From the NCBI RefSeq assembly GCF_000721495.1, contig NZ_JOHY01000042.1, positions 1 through 61,182 of the forward strand: a stretch of DNA of 61,182 bases, written 5' to 3'. The DNA is from Streptomyces sp. NRRL F-5123 (GTDB taxonomy: Bacteria > Actinomycetota > Actinomycetes > Streptomycetales > Streptomycetaceae). Positions within the stretch are counted from its first letter, which is position 1. Each line of letters starts with the position of its first letter. The notes under the pieces were generated by a model that did no database searches, was not told the origin of the DNA, and was given only the letters and a program-made list of their open reading frames with translations. The translations under genes and the position numbers were made by a program. Below are positions 1 through 7,929 of this stretch, in pieces.

Positions 1-24
1 GGCTTGGAGAGCGCTCTCCAAGCC
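1..24. promoter_or_regulatory. Perfect palindrome, LacI-family-type operator
   Basis: The first 24 bases are a perfect inverted repeat: GGCTTGGAGAGC followed at once by its reverse complement. The core GAGAGCGCTCTC has the central GCGC typical of LacI-family operators in actinobacteria and is a close relative of the CebR box found intact at 50765-50778. It lies about 50 bp before the likely start of the phosphatase gene, or it may serve a gene to the left outside the window. Its regulator is unknown; a LacI-family gene lies at 35901-36926, but no link can be shown from sequence. Confidence 0.6.
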
Positions 25-75
25 CCCGGCCCCTCTCAACGCGCCCGGAGGCGCGCTCCGGGGGATGATCGGAGG

Positions 76-2163
76 ATGAGCCCCAGCGGCCAGGACACGG
101 GCATGCCCGAACTCGAACCGGAAGTGTTCGACAGCGCCATCGTGCCCGTGGCCATCACCGCCGGCGCCGAGCACCTGCTCGTCTACTACAACGCCGCCTT
201 CCGCCGCCTCTTCGGCCCGCGCCCGCTCGGCGCCCCGGCTCGCGAGGCGTTCGGCGAGCCCGCTGCCGCCCGGTTCGTGGACATGCTTGAGGACGTCTAC
301 CGCGACCGCACCGCCCGCCAAGTCACCTCGCCACGCACCACCGACGGCAGCGCCCCCGGCTCGCCCGGCGTCCAGCACTTCGTCTACAGCTGCTCGCCGG
401 TGGTCTCCCGGCACGGCCCGGGGGTGCTCGCGGTGGCGATCGACACCAGCGCCCAGGTCGCGGCGGCCCTGCGCGCGGAGGAGCTCTCCGAGCAGCGCCA
501 CCAGGCGCTCCAGCGCTACGAGGCGCTGATGTCCGCGGTCAGCCAGATCGTCTGGCTGATGCAGCCCAATGGGGAGATCACAGAGCTGGTCGGCGGCTTC
601 GAGGACTTCACGGGGGTGCCGTGGCGCCCGGTGATCGACCAGGAGTGGCTGGCCTCGGTCCACCCGCACGACCGCAACCGGCTGGTGCACACCTGGCGGG
701 AGGCGGCCGCCGACACCCCGTCGATGTTCGTGTGCACCTTCCGGATGCGCACCGCCTCGGGCACGTACCGGCACGTGCAGTCGCGCGCGGTGCCGATCGT
801 GCGCGGCAACGTCGCCGCCGAGTGGATCGGCACCACCGCGGACGTGGAGGACCAGTGGCGCAACCGGCTGCGCGAGCGGCTGCTGGCCCGGGTGGCGACG
901 GTGACGGCCGCCGCCGACGTGCCGCAGGCCTTCGCCGCCGTCACCGCCGCGGTGGTGCCCGAGCTGGCCGACGCCTGCACCGTCTTCCTGCTGCCCGGCC
1001 ACGGCATGGGCCAGGAGGCCCCGGGCGGCGGCCCGTCCGCCTCCCGGGTGGCCGCCACCGCGCGGGACGGGCTGCCCGCGACCCCGCCGCTGGGCGGCGA
1101 GCCGCGGCCGCTCGGCCCGGTCGCCCGGGAGGTCGTCGAGACCCGCCGCCCCCGGCTGCTGACCTTCCCCCCGGGCGAGCCGCCGGCCGGGGCGCTGGCG
1201 GAGATGTCCGCACAGTGGCTGCGCGAGGCGCGGGCCACCAGCGTGGCCCTGGTGCCGATCGTGATCGACGCGGCCGTCGCCGCCTTCGCCGCCGCCGTGG
1301 GCTGCGCCGACAGCCCGCCGCCCGGCCCCGCCGACCTCCAGCTGCTCGGCGAGGTGCTGCACGAGGTGAGCGACCCGCTGCGGCAGGCCATGGAGCTGCA
1401 GCGCACCCGGCACACCGCGCTGACCCTCCAGCGCTCGCTGCTGACGCCGACCCCGCGCGTGCCGGGCGCGGAACTCGCCGCGCACTACCAGCCCGCGAAC
1501 ACCACGGCCGAGATCGGCGGCGACTGGTACGACTCGCTGCTGCTGCCCGACGGCTCGGTCACCCTCACGATCGGCGACATCGCGGGGCACGACCTGGACG
1601 CCGCCACCGCGATGAGCCAGCTGCGCAGCATGCTGCGGGTCATCGCCTACGACCCGGCGCACCCGAGCACTCCCGCCGAGAGCCTGGCCCGGCTCGACCG
1701 GGTCGTGGAGGGCCTGGGCATCGCGCCGCTGGTCACGGCGGTGCACACGCACCTCGTACCGCGCGGGTCCGGCGGCTGGCAGGCGGCCTGGTCCAACGCC
1801 GGGCACCCGCCGCCGCTGCTGCTCCCGGCCGCGGGCCCGCCGCGCTTCCTGGAGGGCTCGGGGCCCGACCTGCCGCTGTGCGTGCTGCCGTCCATGGCCC
1901 GCAGGACCTGGCACCAGGAGCTGTCGGCCGGGGACACGCTGCTGCTCTACACCGACGGCCTGATCGAGGTGCCGGGCACCGACATCAGCGAGGGCATGGC
2001 GGCGCTGGCGCAGGAGGCGGTGCGCTCGCGCTCCGACGGGGTGTCGCTGACCGCGCTGTGCGCCCGGCTGCTGGCCTCCGCGGCCGACCGGCGCGACGAC
2101 GCCGCTGTCATCGGCTTCCGGCCGATCCCGGCCAAAGGCGAGCCGCGCCCGGACGCCGACTGA
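76..2163 (+). CDS. PAS-PAS-GAF-SpoIIE (PP2C-type) serine/threonine phosphatase
   Basis: A sensor phosphatase of about 695 aa of the SpoIIE/RsbU class. In actinomycetes such proteins usually dephosphorylate anti-sigma-factor antagonists in response to a signal. Two PAS-like domains (about residues 10-125 and 145-265) precede a GAF-like region (about 275-430). The C-terminal PPM domain keeps its metal-binding and fold motifs: GGDWYD, GDIAGHDLDAA, NAGHPPPLLL, LLYTDGLIE and the final DDAAVIGF. There is no transmembrane segment, so it should be cytoplasmic. The start is uncertain. ATG 76 directly abuts GGAGG (71-75), too close to use it, but has a G-run at 60-64; ATG 103 is the alternative. The frame is open to the left edge, but the palindrome at 1-24 argues against an upstream start. 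No anti-sigma or STAS partner is adjacent. Confidence 0.9.
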   Translation: MSPSGQDTGMPELEPEVFDSAIVPVAITAGAEHLLVYYNAAFRRLFGPRPLGAPAREAFGEPAAARFVDMLEDVYRDRTARQVTSPRTTDGSAPGSPGVQHFVYSCSPVVSRHGPGVLAVAIDTSAQVAAALRAEELSEQRHQALQRYEALMSAVSQIVWLMQPNGEITELVGGFEDFTGVPWRPVIDQEWLASVHPHDRNRLVHTWREAAADTPSMFVCTFRMRTASGTYRHVQSRAVPIVRGNVAAEWIGTTADVEDQWRNRLRERLLARVATVTAAADVPQAFAAVTAAVVPELADACTVFLLPGHGMGQEAPGGGPSASRVAATARDGLPATPPLGGEPRPLGPVAREVVETRRPRLLTFPPGEPPAGALAEMSAQWLREARATSVALVPIVIDAAVAAFAAAVGCADSPPPGPADLQLLGEVLHEVSDPLRQAMELQRTRHTALTLQRSLLTPTPRVPGAELAAHYQPANTTAEIGGDWYDSLLLPDGSVTLTIGDIAGHDLDAATAMSQLRSMLRVIAYDPAHPSTPAESLARLDRVVEGLGIAPLVTAVHTHLVPRGSGGWQAAWSNAGHPPPLLLPAAGPPRFLEGSGPDLPLCVLPSMARRTWHQELSAGDTLLLYTDGLIEVPGTDISEGMAALAQEAVRSRSDGVSLTALCARLLASAADRRDDAAVIGFRPIPAKGEPRPDAD

Positions 2164-2190
2164 CACCCGGGCCCTGGGCGGTACGGACGA

Positions 2191-2805
2191 TCATGCCCGC
2201 ACCGCCATCAGCACGCCCAGGGCGATCATCGTGCACGCTATGGCCGCGTCCAGCGCCCGCCACGAGCCGGGCCGGGAGAAGGGCCGCTCCAGCAGCCGGG
2301 CGCCGAAGCCCAGGCCGGTGAACCACACCACGCTGCCGGTCACGGCACCCGCCCCGAAGCCCCACCGCGAGTGGCCGTAGCCGTTGGCGACCGAGCCGAG
2401 CAGCAGCAGGGTGTCGAGGTAGACGTGCGGGTTCAGCCAGGTGATCGCCAGGCACGTGAGCACCGCCGTCCGCAGCGAGCCGCCGCTGCCGTCCGCCGCC
2501 GTCAGCGCCGCCTGCGGGCGCACCGCGCGGCGGGCGGCCAGCACCCCGTACGTGACGAGGAAGGCGCCGCCGAGCAGGCCGACCGCGGTGACAGCGGACG
2601 GCCGGGCGCGGACCACCGATCCGACGCCGCCGATGCCCGCCGAGATCAGGACGGCGTCGGACAGCGCGCAGATCGCCACCACCGCGGCGACGTGCTGGCG
2701 GCGTATGCCCTGCCGCAGCACGAACGCGTTCTGCGCCCCGATCGCCACGATGAGCGACAGGCCGGTGCCGAGGCCTGCCAGGGCGGCGAGCAGTGGAGTG
2801 GTCAT
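2191..2805 (-). CDS. LysE/ArgO-family basic amino-acid exporter
   Basis: A 204-aa inner-membrane protein of the LysE family, which exports lysine and/or arginine and analogues. The N-terminal segment has the family signature, with GAQNAFVLRQG at about residues 22-32. About six hydrophobic helices follow, including a conserved proline/asparagine-containing stretch TWLNPHVYLDT at about 120-130. Length is normal for the family (200-210). It is divergent from a LysG/ArgP-type regulator across 69 bp, the standard arrangement in which the regulator senses the amino acid and turns on the exporter. The hexamer TACGCT on the minus strand (2817-2812) ends 6 nt before the ATG and no Shine-Dalgarno is visible, so the mRNA is probably leaderless. 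Substrate (Lys or Arg) cannot be settled from sequence. Confidence 0.9.
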   Translation of the reverse strand: MTTPLLAALAGLGTGLSLIVAIGAQNAFVLRQGIRRQHVAAVVAICALSDAVLISAGIGGVGSVVRARPSAVTAVGLLGGAFLVTYGVLAARRAVRPQAALTAADGSGGSLRTAVLTCLAITWLNPHVYLDTLLLLGSVANGYGHSRWGFGAGAVTGSVVWFTGLGFGARLLERPFSRPGSWRALDAAIACTMIALGVLMAVRA

Positions 2806-2811
2806 GGTCCG

Positions 2812-2863
2812 AGCGTAGAAAGTCGGACAGTCAACAGTCCAGCTCAGTTTTCTTACGTAAGAT
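2812..2863. promoter_or_regulatory. Divergent lysE/lysG promoter region with LysR-type dyad
   Basis: The intergenic region holds a perfect 12-bp palindrome, TCTTACGTAAGA, at 2851-2862, with a -10-like TAAGAT (2858-2863) overlapping its right half just before the regulator start. The exporter side has TACGCT at 2817-2812 (minus strand). The dyad fits a LysR-type site from which LysG would control both genes. Confidence 0.55.
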
Positions 2864-2874
2864 TAGTTAATGTG

Positions 2875-3795
2875 ATGACGGACGGACTTCCGCTGGACCA
2901 GGTACGCACCCTGCTCGCTGCCGTCGACGAGGGCACCTTCGAGGCGGCGGCGGAGCGGCTGCACGTCACGCCGTCCGCGGTCAGCCAGCGCGTCAAGGCG
3001 CTGGAGCAGCGGACCGGGCGGGTGCTGCTGCTGCGCTCCAAGCCAGTGCGGCCGACCGAGTCCGGCGAGGTCGTCGTGCGCTTCGGGCGGCAGCTCGCCC
3101 GGCTGGAGCAGGACGCGGGCGCGGAGCTGGGGCTGGTCGGCGCGGCCGGGCCGTCGACGCTGCCGGTCGCGGTCAACTCCGACTCGCTCGCCACCTGGTT
3201 CCTGCCCGCGCTCGCAGAGGCCGCCGCCACCTCGGACGTCTGCTTCGACCTGCACCGCGACGACCAGGACCACACCGCGCTGCTGCTGCGCCAGGGCCGC
3301 GTGATGGCCGCCGTCACCTCGTCGCCGGAGCCCGTGCAGGGCTGCTCGGTGCGCCCGCTCGGCCGGATGACCTACCGCGCGTACGCCGCCCCGGCCTTCG
3401 CCGCCCGGTATCTCGCGGACGGCTCGCTGGCGGAGGCGCTGCCCGCCGCGCCCATGATCGTCTTCGACCGCAAGGACGACATCCAGGACGCCTTCCTGCG
3501 TGCCCTGGCCCCCGGCCGCCGCACCTCGGGCCAGCCGCGGACGTACGTGCCCGCGTCGGAGTCCTTCGCCGCGGCGGTCGCAGCCGGGCTCGGCTGGGGG
3601 GCGATCCCCGACGGGCAGGCGGCGCCGTACGTGGCCGCGGGGACGCTGACCGCCCTCGCGCCGGAGCGGCCGGTGGACGTGCCGCTCTACTGGCAGCAGT
3701 GGAAGCTCGACTCGCCGCCGCTGGCCGCCCTCACCGCGGCGGTCGTCCGCACCGCGGCGGCAGCCCTGCAGCAGGGGCCGCCGCGGCGCGGCTGA
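2875..3795 (+). CDS. LysR-family regulator, LysG/ArgP (IciA) subgroup
   Basis: A 306-aa LysR-type regulator. The N-terminal winged helix-turn-helix (about residues 6-65) reads LDQVRTLLAAVDEGTFEAAA then LHVTPSAVSQRVKALE, the hallmark of the ArgP/LysG subgroup, whose first helix is followed by TPSAVSQR. The remaining 220 residues form the periplasmic-binding-like effector domain, expected to bind lysine or arginine. Gene order (divergent from LysE) supports the role of activator of the exporter. The ATG at 2875 is chosen because it begins the conserved LPLDQ region; a GTG lies one codon upstream. No ribosome-binding site is seen, and with a -10 at 2858-2863 the transcript would start within a few bases of the ATG. 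The 3' end is 3 bp from the convergent repeat-protein gene. Confidence 0.88.
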   Translation: MTDGLPLDQVRTLLAAVDEGTFEAAAERLHVTPSAVSQRVKALEQRTGRVLLLRSKPVRPTESGEVVVRFGRQLARLEQDAGAELGLVGAAGPSTLPVAVNSDSLATWFLPALAEAAATSDVCFDLHRDDQDHTALLLRQGRVMAAVTSSPEPVQGCSVRPLGRMTYRAYAAPAFAARYLADGSLAEALPAAPMIVFDRKDDIQDAFLRALAPGRRTSGQPRTYVPASESFAAAVAAGLGWGAIPDGQAAPYVAAGTLTALAPERPVDVPLYWQQWKLDSPPLAALTAAVVRTAAAALQQGPPRRG

Positions 3796-3798
3796 GGC

Positions 3799-4065
3799 TC
3801 AGTCCTCGCGGTCGGCGCCGGTGTCGTCCGGCGAGCTGAAGTCGGGGCTGGAATAGCCGGGCCGGGAGAACCCGGCCTCCTCGGGGACGAGGTCGTCGGC
3901 GTCCTCTGCCTCGTAGTCCGGGCCCTCGAAGGGCGGGACCACGAAGTCGGGCACCTTGAAATCGCCGATCGTGTCGTCCGGGCCGGAGAAATCCGGACTG
4001 GAGAAGTCGGGGCTGGAGAAGCCGGGGGAGAAGTCGTCGTCCCCGGCCGCGGAATCCTGGCTCAT
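3799..4065 (-). CDS. Small acidic protein made of [F/Y]xxP[D/G] pentapeptide repeats
   Basis: An 88-aa protein that I do not recognise. A strong ribosome-binding site (GGAGGG, 6 nt upstream) fixes the ATG at 4065. The sequence is dominated by a five-residue unit with an aromatic residue, two variable residues, Pro and usually Asp. Block one has [15 protein letters not shown]; a middle block has [15 protein letters not shown]; the C-terminus has [15 protein letters not shown]. The DNA shows a matching 15-nt period. The protein is strongly acidic, has no Cys or His, no signal peptide and no membrane segment, and should be largely disordered. It is not the classic A(D/N)Lxx pentapeptide-repeat family. 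It is divergent from rpmJ across 116 bp. Function unknown; a binding scaffold for a repeat-recognising partner is a guess. Confidence 0.75.
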   Translation of the reverse strand: MSQDSAAGDDDFSPGFSSPDFSSPDFSGPDDTIGDFKVPDFVVPPFEGPDYEAEDADDLVPEEAGFSRPGYSSPDFSSPDDTGADRED

Positions 4066-4181
4066 GCCGTGCCCTCCGTGCGCGCGGCGCCGTGCGGAAT
4101 GAACGCGAGGCTGCCGCCGTTGTGGTGCGTGCACGACAAAGTATGACCGGCTGGCCGGCATACGAGGAGAAAGGCCGGAAA

Positions 4182-4304
4182 ATGAAGGTACGCAATTCCC
4201 TGCGGTCGCTGAAGAACCGGCCGGGCGCCCAGATCGTCCGCCGCCGCGGCAAGGTCTACGTGATCAACCGCAAGGACCCGCGGATGAAGGCCCGCCAGGG
4301 CTGA
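4182..4304 (+). CDS. rpmJ: 50S ribosomal protein L36, cysteine-less (zinc-independent) paralogue
   Basis: A 40-aa, very basic protein beginning [20 protein letters not shown] and ending in [10 protein letters not shown]. It is the L36 variant that lacks the zinc-binding Cys/His residues of the main rpmJ product, replacing the CKVC-type segment. Such paralogues substitute for the zinc form under zinc limitation and are commonly Zur-repressed. Here I find no convincing Zur box in the 116 bp upstream. The start is set by GAGGAGAAAG at 4164-4173, 8 nt before the ATG. A clear hairpin terminator follows at 4321-4346, so the gene is monocistronic. Confidence 0.92.
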   Translation: MKVRNSLRSLKNRPGAQIVRRRGKVYVINRKDPRMKARQG

Positions 4305-4320
4305 CCGCCCCGCAGACCCC

Positions 4321-4346
4321 GCGGCACGCCGCTCCCGGCGTGCCGC
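4321..4346 (+). terminator. Hairpin terminator after rpmJ
   Basis: A perfect 11-bp stem, GCGGCACGCCG (4321-4331) and its complement (4336-4346), closes a CTCC loop 16 nt after the L36 stop. A short TTCC follows. Actinobacterial terminators often lack a long U-tract. Confidence 0.75.
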
Positions 4347-4411
4347 TTCCGTGCGTCCGGCCCGGTGGCGCGGACCGGTCCGCACCGCTTCCCGTATCGG
4401 CCGGGTCCGTC

Positions 4412-5233
4412 TCAGCCGCGCGGGTTGCCCGCCGTGTGCCGGGAGGCCGCCGTGGCGGTGCCGATCCGGCGCAGCTGTTCGCGGGTGGCCGCGGGCGGGC
4501 TGTCCTGCGGGACGGTCACCGAGCGCAGGCCCGCGAGCTGGATGTCCAGATGCCGCCGCCAGGCGTCGGGCACAACCGCGCCGCCGGTCTCGACGATGCC
4601 GCGCAGACCCCAGATCAGCGCCATCACGTCACCCAGTTCGACGCCCGCCGCGACCCGGCCCGACTGCTGGGCCTGGACGAGCAGTTCGGTGATCCGGTCG
4701 CGCAGCACCTCCACGCAGGAGGCCTTGTGGCCCACGAGCTTGTCGGCGTAGCCGCGGTGCTCGCTCAGCGACCGGCCGATGACCCGCAGGAAGGCCTCCA
4801 GGCCCGCCCCGTCGGGCAGCGTGAGCGAGCGCCGCGCGACCTCGGTCAGCTCCTGGAGCATCAGCCCGGCGATCTCGTCGACCAGCGCCTCCTTGTTGGG
4901 GAAGCGCCGGTAGACCGTGCCGACGCCGACGCCGGCGCGGGAGGCGATGAGCTCCATGCTGGCGTCGGTGCCGAACTCCGAGAAGACCGCGCGCGCCGCC
5001 TCGACCACCAGATGGTGGTTGCGTACGGCGTCGCGCCGCATCGGCCGGGCCGGCTGGCACTCCGGCTCGCAGCCTTCCGGCCCGTCCGGGTGGTCCGTGC
5101 CGCCGGTCCCGGGGGCCCGGGTGTCCGGGGCGGGCCCGGACACCGCGGCGGGAGCGGGCGGTGCGGGCGGCGTCCGCGGGTGCGGTGCCGCCTGCTCGGG
5201 TGCCCGGTCCCTGGTGCGCGCATGACCTGTCAT
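4412..5233 (-). CDS. TetR-family transcriptional regulator
   Basis: A 273-aa TetR-type repressor. A proline/alanine-rich N-terminal extension of about 65 residues precedes the DNA-binding domain at about 66-115, with RSHHLVV-like helix 1 and the helix-turn-helix VGVGTVYRRFPNKEALVDEI. The rest is the ligand-binding domain. It lies 38 bp downstream of the MFS gene on the same strand, so the two likely form one mRNA and the regulator would control its own operon through the operator at 6757-6817. The ATG at 5233 has only a poor Shine-Dalgarno; a start nearer the MRRDAVRNHH region (about residue 65) is possible, and the extension would then not exist. Confidence 0.85.
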   Translation of the reverse strand: MTGHARTRDRAPEQAAPHPRTPPAPPAPAAVSGPAPDTRAPGTGGTDHPDGPEGCEPECQPARPMRRDAVRNHHLVVEAARAVFSEFGTDASMELIASRAGVGVGTVYRRFPNKEALVDEIAGLMLQELTEVARRSLTLPDGAGLEAFLRVIGRSLSEHRGYADKLVGHKASCVEVLRDRITELLVQAQQSGRVAAGVELGDVMALIWGLRGIVETGGAVVPDAWRRHLDIQLAGLRSVTVPQDSPPAATREQLRRIGTATAASRHTAGNPRG

Positions 5234-5271
5234 CGTCGCTCACTCACTCCCGCGTGCCCGGCCGCCGCAGC

Positions 5272-6741
5272 TCATTCGGGCTTGTCACCCACGACCGTAC
5301 CCCCGGGGACCATCGCCAACTCCGCGTGCTGCGGTTCGTCGGCGAAGTCGATCCGGGTGGTGCGCCGCGTGACCGGGATGAGCAGCGCCGCGACGGCGGC
5401 GATCAGCAGCGCCCCGCCGAGCATCGCGAAACCGTTGGTGTAGCCGGCCTCGCGCGGCAGGCCGTCGGCGGCCGGGCTCGCGGTGACGACGCTGGCCATC
5501 AGCGCGGCGCCGATGGAGCCGCCGATGGTGCGGATGTTGGCGTTCATGCCGCTGGCGACACCGGTCTGCGCGGGCGGGACCGCGCTGACGATCAGGCTGG
5601 ACATGGCCGCGAAGGTGAGGCCGAAGCCCGCGCCCATGATGCCGGTGGCGACGTACAGCTCCCAGGTGCTGGTGTGCGCGAAGGCCAGCAGCGCCATCGA
5701 GACGGTGCCGATCAGCGAGCCGATGAAGACGACCTTCTTGCCGCCGATCCGGTTGGCCAGGTTGTTGCTGCCCAGGCCGACCAGGAACATCATCACGGAC
5801 ATCGGCACCAGGATCAGGCCGGACTGGGTGATGCTCGCGCCGAAGCCGTAGCCGGTGGACTTCGGGGTCTGCACGAATTCCGGCAGGAAGGCGAAGACCG
5901 CGTACATGCCGACGCCGACCAGCAGTGCCACCAGGTTGTTGGTCCACACCGCCGGGCGGGCCATCATCTTCATGTCGATCAGCGGGGTGGCCGCGCGGTT
6001 CTCGACGGCCACCCAGCCGACCGCGAGCACCACGGCCGCCACGAGCAGGCCGATGACCTTGCCCGACGCCCAGCCCCACGTCGGGGCCTCGCTCAGGGCG
6101 ACCAGCAGCGCCACCAGCCAGGCCGACAGCAGCACCGCGGGAGCCCAGCTGATCCGGCCCGGGGTGCGCACCGGCGACTCGGGGACGAAGAAGAAGGCCG
6201 CCACCGCCGAGGCCAGCGTGAGGATCATCGGCAGCCAGAACAGCCAGTGGTAGTCGAGGGCGTTGACGATCGGGCCGGCCAGCACGATGCCGAGCCCGCC
6301 GCCGACCGCCAGCAGCGAGGCGATCATGCCCACCGCGCCGTTGAGCTTCTCGCGCGGGAACTCGTCCCTGATGATGCCGAAGGCGAGCGGCAGCACGCCG
6401 CCGCCGATGCCCTGGATCGCCCGGGCGATGATCATCACCTGGACGTTGGTCGCCAGCGCGGCGAGCAGCGAGCCGGCGGCCAGCGCGCCGAGCGTCGCGA
6501 CGAAGACACGCTCCTTGCCGATCATGTCGCCGATCCGGCCCATGATCGGCGTGAATATCGAGGCCGACAGCAGATAGGCCGTCAGGACCCATGTCACGGT
6601 GTTCTGGTTGGTGTGCAGGTCTTCCTGGATCGTCGGCAGCACCGGTGTGACCAGGGACTGGAGCAGCGAATACGCGGTCACACCCGCCGCAAGGACCGCG
6701 AACGTGACCTGGTGGTGCGTGCGCCGGGTCTCGGACGCCAT
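5272..6741 (-). CDS. MFS drug transporter, DHA2 (14-helix) family
   Basis: A 489-aa membrane protein of the major facilitator superfamily, proton-driven multidrug antiport (EmrB/QacA type). Features include the first-helix stretch SLVTPVLPTIQEDL, motif A in the first loop (GRIGDMIGKER at about 68-78), and the motif C-like segment GGGLGIVLAGPIV in helix 5. Length and about 14 hydrophobic segments fit DHA2. The gene is first in an operon with the TetR regulator. An AAGGAGTTCC-type ribosome-binding region precedes the ATG at 6741. A two-part TetR operator covers the promoter. Substrate unknown. Confidence 0.9.
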   Translation of the reverse strand: MASETRRTHHQVTFAVLAAGVTAYSLLQSLVTPVLPTIQEDLHTNQNTVTWVLTAYLLSASIFTPIMGRIGDMIGKERVFVATLGALAAGSLLAALATNVQVMIIARAIQGIGGGVLPLAFGIIRDEFPREKLNGAVGMIASLLAVGGGLGIVLAGPIVNALDYHWLFWLPMILTLASAVAAFFFVPESPVRTPGRISWAPAVLLSAWLVALLVALSEAPTWGWASGKVIGLLVAAVVLAVGWVAVENRAATPLIDMKMMARPAVWTNNLVALLVGVGMYAVFAFLPEFVQTPKSTGYGFGASITQSGLILVPMSVMMFLVGLGSNNLANRIGGKKVVFIGSLIGTVSMALLAFAHTSTWELYVATGIMGAGFGLTFAAMSSLIVSAVPPAQTGVASGMNANIRTIGGSIGAALMASVVTASPAADGLPREAGYTNGFAMLGGALLIAAVAALLIPVTRRTTRIDFADEPQHAELAMVPGGTVVGDKPE

Positions 6742-6756
6742 GGAACTCCTTCAGAG

Positions 6757-6817
6757 TGAAACGGAACGATCATTCCGGAATACAGGATAAGCCATCAGGA
6801 ATGACGGTTCCGTTTCA
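6757..6817. promoter_or_regulatory. Duplicated TetR-type operator upstream of the MFS-TetR operon
   Basis: Two 20-bp arms, TGAAACGGAACGATCATTCC (6757-6776) and GGAATGACGGTTCCGTTTCA (6798-6817), are reverse complements at 18 of 20 positions, separated by 21 bp. Each arm is also an imperfect palindrome by itself (GGAA-N6-TTCC). The whole lies 16-76 bp before the MFS start, where a repressor would block transcription. This is a typical TetR operator, present twice in inverted orientation. Confidence 0.75.
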
Positions 6818-7090
6818 TGACGATGAGGGAAAGCGCACATCGATACCGGGAATACGCCCGCCCGCCCGCGCACACCGCCACCGGACTGCGGCTTCCGCCC
6901 GCTGCGCGCGGACCCGGGCACCGGGGTCGGGGAGAGCGCTTCCCCGCCCGCGCGCTCCCCCTTACGGGGTGCAGGGGCCGCGCGCCGCGCCGCAATCCGC
7001 CCGCTCACCCTAGTCTTCGCTCAGGAAAGCAAGGGGAGAGCTCAGGGAGCGCCTCGGGACCTCAGGGGCGCCAGGGAAGGGGAGACCGCC
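6818..7090. other. Intergenic region before the prenyltransferase
   Basis: I see no convincing gene here. A -10-like TAGTCT lies near 7010 and an AAGGGGAGA ribosome-binding site at 7075-7085 serves the GTG at 7091. An open frame beginning at ATG 6817 overlaps the TetR operator arm and lacks typical coding character. Confidence 0.5.
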
Positions 7091-7867
7091 GTGCGGATCA
7101 CGACACCGGTATACGCCCTCTACACCCGCCGGCTGCGCCGGAGGCTCCGCGCGGGAGCGCTGCCGCGGCACATCGGGCTGATCATGGACGGCAACCGCCG
7201 GTGGGCCCGCAAGGCCGGGCTGGCCAGTCCCAGCCTCGGCCACAAGGCCGGCGCCGAGCACGTGGACGACGTCCTGGCCTGGTGCGAGTCGCTCGGCATC
7301 GGCCATGTCACCGTCTTCGTCTGCTCCACCGAGAACCTGGCCCGCCGCGGCGAGGCCGAGGTCGGCTTCCTCATGGACCTGATCACCCAGGTCGTCACCG
7401 AGCGGCTCGCCCGCCCCGGTTCCCGCTGGCGGCTGCATGTCGCCGGCGACCTGTCGGTGCTGCCCGACCGTACCGCGCACGCGCTGAAGGAGGCCGTGGA
7501 CGCCGGCCGGGACATCGCCACCGGGCACCACGTCACCCTCGCGATCGGCTACGGCGGCCGCCAGGAGGTCGTCGACGCGGTGCGCGAACTGCTCACCGAG
7601 CACGCCGGGTCGGGCCGCTCGCTGGCCGAGGCCGCGGCCGCCTTCGAGCCCGGCGACATCGCCCGGCACCTGTGGACCGCCGGCCACCCCGACCCCGACC
7701 TGGTGATCAGGACCAGTGGCGAGCAGCGGATGTCCAACTTCCTGCTGTGGCAGGCCGCCTACGCCGAGCTGTACTTCTGCGACGCGCACTGGCCGGCCTT
7801 CCGCGAGGTCGACTTCCTGCGGGCGCTGCGCAGTTACGCCGCCCGGGAGCGCCGCCGCGGCAGATGA
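7091..7867 (+). CDS. uppS: Isoprenyl transferase (cis-prenyltransferase, UppS family)
   Basis: A 258-aa cis-prenyltransferase that condenses isopentenyl diphosphate onto an allylic primer to give Z-polyprenyl diphosphate for cell-wall lipid carriers. The pyrophosphate-binding loop IMDGNRRWARK (about residues 32-42) holds the catalytic Asp. The conserved FVCSTENLAR (about 76-85), IGYGGRQEVVDA (about 155-166) and the C-terminal DLVIRTSGEQRMSNFLLWQ with AYAELYF are all present. GTG at 7091 follows AAGGGGAGA by about 6 nt. Streptomycetes usually carry several homologues, so it may be an accessory copy making a shorter prenyl chain. It could also act on other allylic primers; product length cannot be read from sequence. 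Confidence 0.92.
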   Translation: MRITTPVYALYTRRLRRRLRAGALPRHIGLIMDGNRRWARKAGLASPSLGHKAGAEHVDDVLAWCESLGIGHVTVFVCSTENLARRGEAEVGFLMDLITQVVTERLARPGSRWRLHVAGDLSVLPDRTAHALKEAVDAGRDIATGHHVTLAIGYGGRQEVVDAVRELLTEHAGSGRSLAEAAAAFEPGDIARHLWTAGHPDPDLVIRTSGEQRMSNFLLWQAAYAELYFCDAHWPAFREVDFLRALRSYAARERRRGR

Positions 7868-7913
7868 ACGTCCCGCGCGGGGCCGGCGGCGGGGTCCGGG
7901 GGACCTGCCCGCC

Positions 7914-7929
7914 TATCCTTGGCCGGGTG
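7914..7929 (+). promoter_or_regulatory. Putative leaderless promoter of the methyltransferase gene
   Basis: TATCCT (7914-7919) ends 7 nt before the GTG start at 7927, so transcription would begin at or next to the start codon. No Shine-Dalgarno precedes the GTG. The same spacing occurs before sdhC, the MFS gene at 23141 and the LysE gene. Confidence 0.5.

Noticed and set aside
4..75. TTG at position 4 as the start of the SpoIIE phosphatase
   Set aside because: It lies inside a perfect 24-nt palindrome that looks like an operator and has no ribosome-binding site.
4066..4181. Zur box before the zinc-free L36 gene
   Set aside because: I searched for a TGAAAATnATTTTCA-like dyad and found none. 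Regulation by Zur remains a family-based expectation only.
6925..6945. A second LacI-like site (GGAGAGCGCTTCCCC)
   Set aside because: Only the AGCGCT core and the outer G/C bases match. The arms are not complementary enough.
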